Shown here piece after piece: positions 61,847-64,000 of a stretch of 64,000 nt of DNA (position 1 is its first letter; each line of letters opens with the position of its first letter). The stretch is from Ramlibacter henchirensis (lineage in GTDB: Bacteria; Pseudomonadota; Gammaproteobacteria; Burkholderiales; Burkholderiaceae_C): the NCBI RefSeq assembly GCF_004682015.1, contig NZ_SMLM01000002.1:868001-932000 (forward strand), in the 5' to 3' direction. A program made the position numbers and the translations under genes. The notes beneath the pieces are model-generated. The model was not told the DNA's origin and did no database searches. It saw nothing but the letters and a program-made list of their open reading frames with translations.

Positions 61847-62640
61847 GCGGCGCCGTCACCATGGACACGACCATCGAAGTGACCCGCGAACATGGGATCG
61901 TCACGCTTACGCTGAACGGGGCTCCCACGAACCGGTTGCTGCCTGCAACGCTTGAACACCTGGCTCGAATCGTTGCGGAGCTGGAACGCGACGATGAGTC
62001 CCATGTCGTCATCATCACCGGGGCTGGCACCGAGTTCTTCTCTTCGGGCGTTCTCAGCCCCGCCATCCGGGCTGAACTGCCAAAGGAATCCATCGTCGGA
62101 ATGTTGAGATGGGGCAATCGGCTGTTCGATCACTTGGAAGCCCTGCCGCAGATCGTGATCGCTGCCCTGAATGGCGAAGCACGCGCCGGCGCAGCAGAAC
62201 TCTCCCTCGCCTGCGACATCCGCCTAGCGGCCGCGCACGCAAAGTTCAGCTTGCCCGAAGCGGAGTGGGGCGGTTTCCCCGGCGGGGGGGCTCCGGTGCG
62301 CCTCCCAGCCATTGTGGGTCGCGCGAATGCCCTGCACATCATGTGCGCGACGCCCACCTTGGGAGCCGAGGAGATGAAGTCAATGGGACTCGTCCAAGCC
62401 GTCCACCCCTCCGCCGAGCTACTGGCGGAAGCAACGCTGCTTGCAAGGCGGATCGTTGCAAACGGGCCGCTGGCCATTCGGGGGGCCAAACGGATCGTGC
62501 ATGCGCGGCTCAACACGGGCTTCCACGCGGCACGGCAGCTCTCGGACGAGATGCGGACAGCCGTTGAATACAGCAAGGACGTTGACGAAGCCACAGCTGC
62601 GCATGCCCAAGGACGCCCTCCACGCTTCACCGGGCGATAG
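61843..62640 (+). CDS. Crotonase (enoyl-CoA hydratase/isomerase) family protein
   Basis: 265 residues from the ATGA-overlapping start. TEFFSSGVLSPAIRAELPKE and NGEARAGAAELSLACDIRLA form the oxyanion hole. The first Glu is kept in FSLPEAEWGGFPGGGAPVRL. The position of the second catalytic Glu lies in NALHIMCATPT, without Glu. The loop replacing the usual GAD-LKE is unusual (GVLSP), so a hydrolase or isomerase rather than a standard hydratase is possible. The end HAQGRPPRFTGR is typical. Confidence 0.88.
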   Translation: MSGAVTMDTTIEVTREHGIVTLTLNGAPTNRLLPATLEHLARIVAELERDDESHVVIITGAGTEFFSSGVLSPAIRAELPKESIVGMLRWGNRLFDHLEALPQIVIAALNGEARAGAAELSLACDIRLAAAHAKFSLPEAEWGGFPGGGAPVRLPAIVGRANALHIMCATPTLGAEEMKSMGLVQAVHPSAELLAEATLLARRIVANGPLAIRGAKRIVHARLNTGFHAARQLSDEMRTAVEYSKDVDEATAAHAQGRPPRFTGR

Positions 62641-62738
62641 GCTCCCGTGCGGCCTTGATGACCTCCGGCGGGGGCAGCCGAAGTGTCCTGCACGCCCGCG
62701 CCTCCCCTGCAGGCCACGGTCTCTTGCCTGCATGAGGG

Positions 62739-62804
62739 CTGAGACTCGTCGGGCAGCCTGAATGCCCTGCGGGAGGCTCGTAAACCCATGACCCGACGTC
62801 TCAG
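62739..62804. repeat. Long imperfect hairpin
   Basis: CTGAGACtCGTCGGG (62739-62753) pairs with CCCGACGTCTCAG (62792-62804), with one bulged base. Inside, AGCCT...AGGCT forms a nested stem. It lies about 100 bases after the crotonase stop. No T-run follows. It could be a factor-dependent terminator, mRNA-end structure or element end. Confidence 0.5.
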
Positions 62805-62945
62805 TCCTTCGGCCGCACCGACATCACGGTCGGCGTCGTCTGGAAAGCGATCTGCTGCCAGCGCGAGTCGCTGAGGACCCAGACCTGCATGACCTGCGAG
62901 TCGATGTGGACGTGGTCGCCGGTGGCTTTGCGGACTGCCTGGAGC
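62801..62945 (-). pseudogene. Relic of a DUF4440/SnoaL-like protein (C-terminal end)
   Basis: KATGDHVHIDSQVMQVWVLS then DSRWQQIAFQTTPTVMSVRP is the closing strand pair of NTF2-like DUF4440 proteins (..VW...GRW.L.AFQ.T). It is fused in frame to the decayed dehydrogenase segment upstream. Confidence 0.6.
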
Positions 62946-62999
62946 AGCCGGCGGCCGGTCATCAGCGCAGCGTCTCTGAAGACCCGACCTGCGCGTCGT

Positions 63000-63346
63000 C
63001 GAAGCGCTGCACGTGTTGCCAGCACGTGCAATCTCGCCCACCGCTTCCGACAGGATCTTGCCCTCTTCCCGTGCCAGCAGGTCCCCCAGTTCCTTCTGGC
63101 GCGCGAGGATCTCGCTGCCCGCGGCGTCCAGGGGATGTCGAAGCGTTGTTGGGGCGTAGCCAGGCCCCATGCCGGTTGCGCCTGCTTCGCAGCGACGATG
63201 GCGTCGCGAGCCTGTGCGGCATCAGCCTCGGCGAACTCGCCCACCACGTCGTGCGTATCAGACGGGTTGATGTTCTAACTGGTGCGAGCGCCTTCTCTCC
63301 AGGCACCGCCAATCAGGTTCCTGTACATGTGCTGGGCCTGTGTCAT
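63000..63346 (-). pseudogene. Relic of an aldehyde dehydrogenase (N-terminus)
   Basis: MTQAQHMYRNLIGGAWREGA RTS, a TAG, NINPSDTHDVVGEFAEADAA QARDAIVAAKQAQPAWGLAT PQQRFDI, a frameshift, then SEILARQKELGDLLAREEGK and GEIARAG. This is the first 110 residues of an ALDH resembling ketoglutarate-semialdehyde dehydrogenases, with a stop, a shift and loss of the catalytic domain. Confidence 0.85.
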
Positions 63347-63432
63347 TGCGCTGCCTCGTCCGCGCCGATCGCGGCCACCGCCAGGTACGTCGCAGGTTAG
63401 CGGCTCTCGCTGTCTGGGCCGCGGCACGACCT

Positions 63433-64000
63433 AAGTCGGCACCGCGGGGCGATCGATCTTTGGCTCATGTGCTTTTTCAAGCCATCAACCACACGAGACT
63501 GGTGCGGAAGATGCTGGCGCGCTACGCATCAAGCAGCCAGTTCGCCCAAGAGATCGTTCGGGTGGCGTCAAGGCGCCCTTTCGCGTCTCGCGGGAGCTGG
63601 TGCGGCACGACCAAGCAACAGGAGACGCCGGTGGCATGATCCCCGCGAATGTCCACAGTCTGCTGACCGTTGTGGTGGTAGACGGTGTTGAAGTTTGCGA
63701 GGTACTCGCCGAACCTCTGCCCAATGTGCTCGCGCCCTTTCAGCAGCGGCGTGACCTATACGACCAATACGTTCGCCGTGGCGGCAACTGGCTGATCGCG
63801 AAACGCACGTCCCACTTCGTGTGGCGTGACGTGAGGGAGGTCGCGGCCGCTGCCGCGCGCTGATTGCGGACGTACTACATGCAGTGAATGAGGCAGTGCC
63901 GGAGCTGGGAGAACGGGTGAACTCTAATCCCGTAACGCTGATGGGTAGCCGGACCGCTACGGTGAGCTTTCCGGCGCCGGAACGGTGGAAACACCTTGAG
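63433..64000. repeat. Long repeat, copy 2, internally rearranged (partner 52972-53856)
   Basis: 63433-63740 follows copy 1 in the same direction, with one gap. 63740-63885 is the reverse complement of about 53150-53290: YVRRGGNWLIAKRTSHFVWR is on the plus strand here, on the minus strand in copy 1. The sequence then resumes with copy 1 DNA from 53741. The lipoprotein N-terminal coding part is absent. The repeat runs off the window end. Confidence 0.85.

Overview
The window looks like a chromosomal catabolic region of a GC-rich betaproteobacterium, probably Burkholderiales (Comamonadaceae or Alcaligenaceae-like). The main pointer is the number of orphan Bug/TctC-type periplasmic receptors: six intact genes and at least three relics, none with TctA/TctB membrane partners. 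They sit among CaiB/AMACR-type CoA transferases and racemases, acyl-CoA dehydrogenases, crotonases, thiolases, SDRs, TauD dioxygenases and LysR, IclR and TetR regulators. I saw no rRNA, tRNA, CRISPR array or complete insertion sequence.

Layout. 0-15.7 kb is a mosaic of small units (LysR; TauD dioxygenase; isocitrate-lyase/PEP-mutase-type lyase; SDR-Bug-cupin; SnoaL; Bugs; a Leu/Ile/Val-type binding protein), separated by decayed genes. 15.9-32.6 kb is one long minus-strand unit. It encodes a Liv-type ABC importer (binding protein, LivG, LivF and a fused LivH-LivM permease), two SDRs, a Baeyer-Villiger monooxygenase, two acyl-CoA ligases, an alpha-methylacyl-CoA racemase, an alpha/beta hydrolase, TetR, two acyl-CoA dehydrogenases (one with an in-frame TGA) and an enoyl-CoA hydratase. 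Many junctions are 4-nt ATGA/GTGA overlaps. The plus-strand genes at 34.5-37.3 kb (thiolase, 3-hydroxyacyl-CoA dehydrogenase-like SDR, crotonase) could complete a beta-oxidation cycle. I infer import, CoA activation, C2 epimerisation and beta-oxidation of a branched or terpenoid-like ketone or acid; the substrate cannot be read from the sequence.

40.2-47.5 kb holds TetR plus an ABM monooxygenase, a Bug, and a minus-strand operon (TauD, FMN alpha-hydroxyacid dehydrogenase, MetX-like hydrolase, broken TauD, VOC protein, SnoaL). 47.6-52.4 kb is a scar zone: fragments of SMP-30, UvrD-like helicase, FAD monooxygenase, nitroreductase and AlpA, plus an HTH protein, an unknown protein and a lipoprotein. 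53.8-62.6 kb is a second acyl-CoA/hydrolase cluster around an IclR regulator. Three of its transcription units share a sigma70-like promoter followed by CCCGYTTAACGGG-type sites, and the IclR gene has a related site in its own promoter.

Two themes stand out: a self-consistent predicted IclR regulon at 57.2-60.9 kb, and unusually heavy local decay. About twenty gene relics are recognisable, including an inverted, deleted copy of local LysR and SDR sequences at 5.2-5.6 kb and a rearranged repeat at 53.0 and 63.4 kb. All assignments are by reading motifs and comparing paralogues within the window; no database search was possible.
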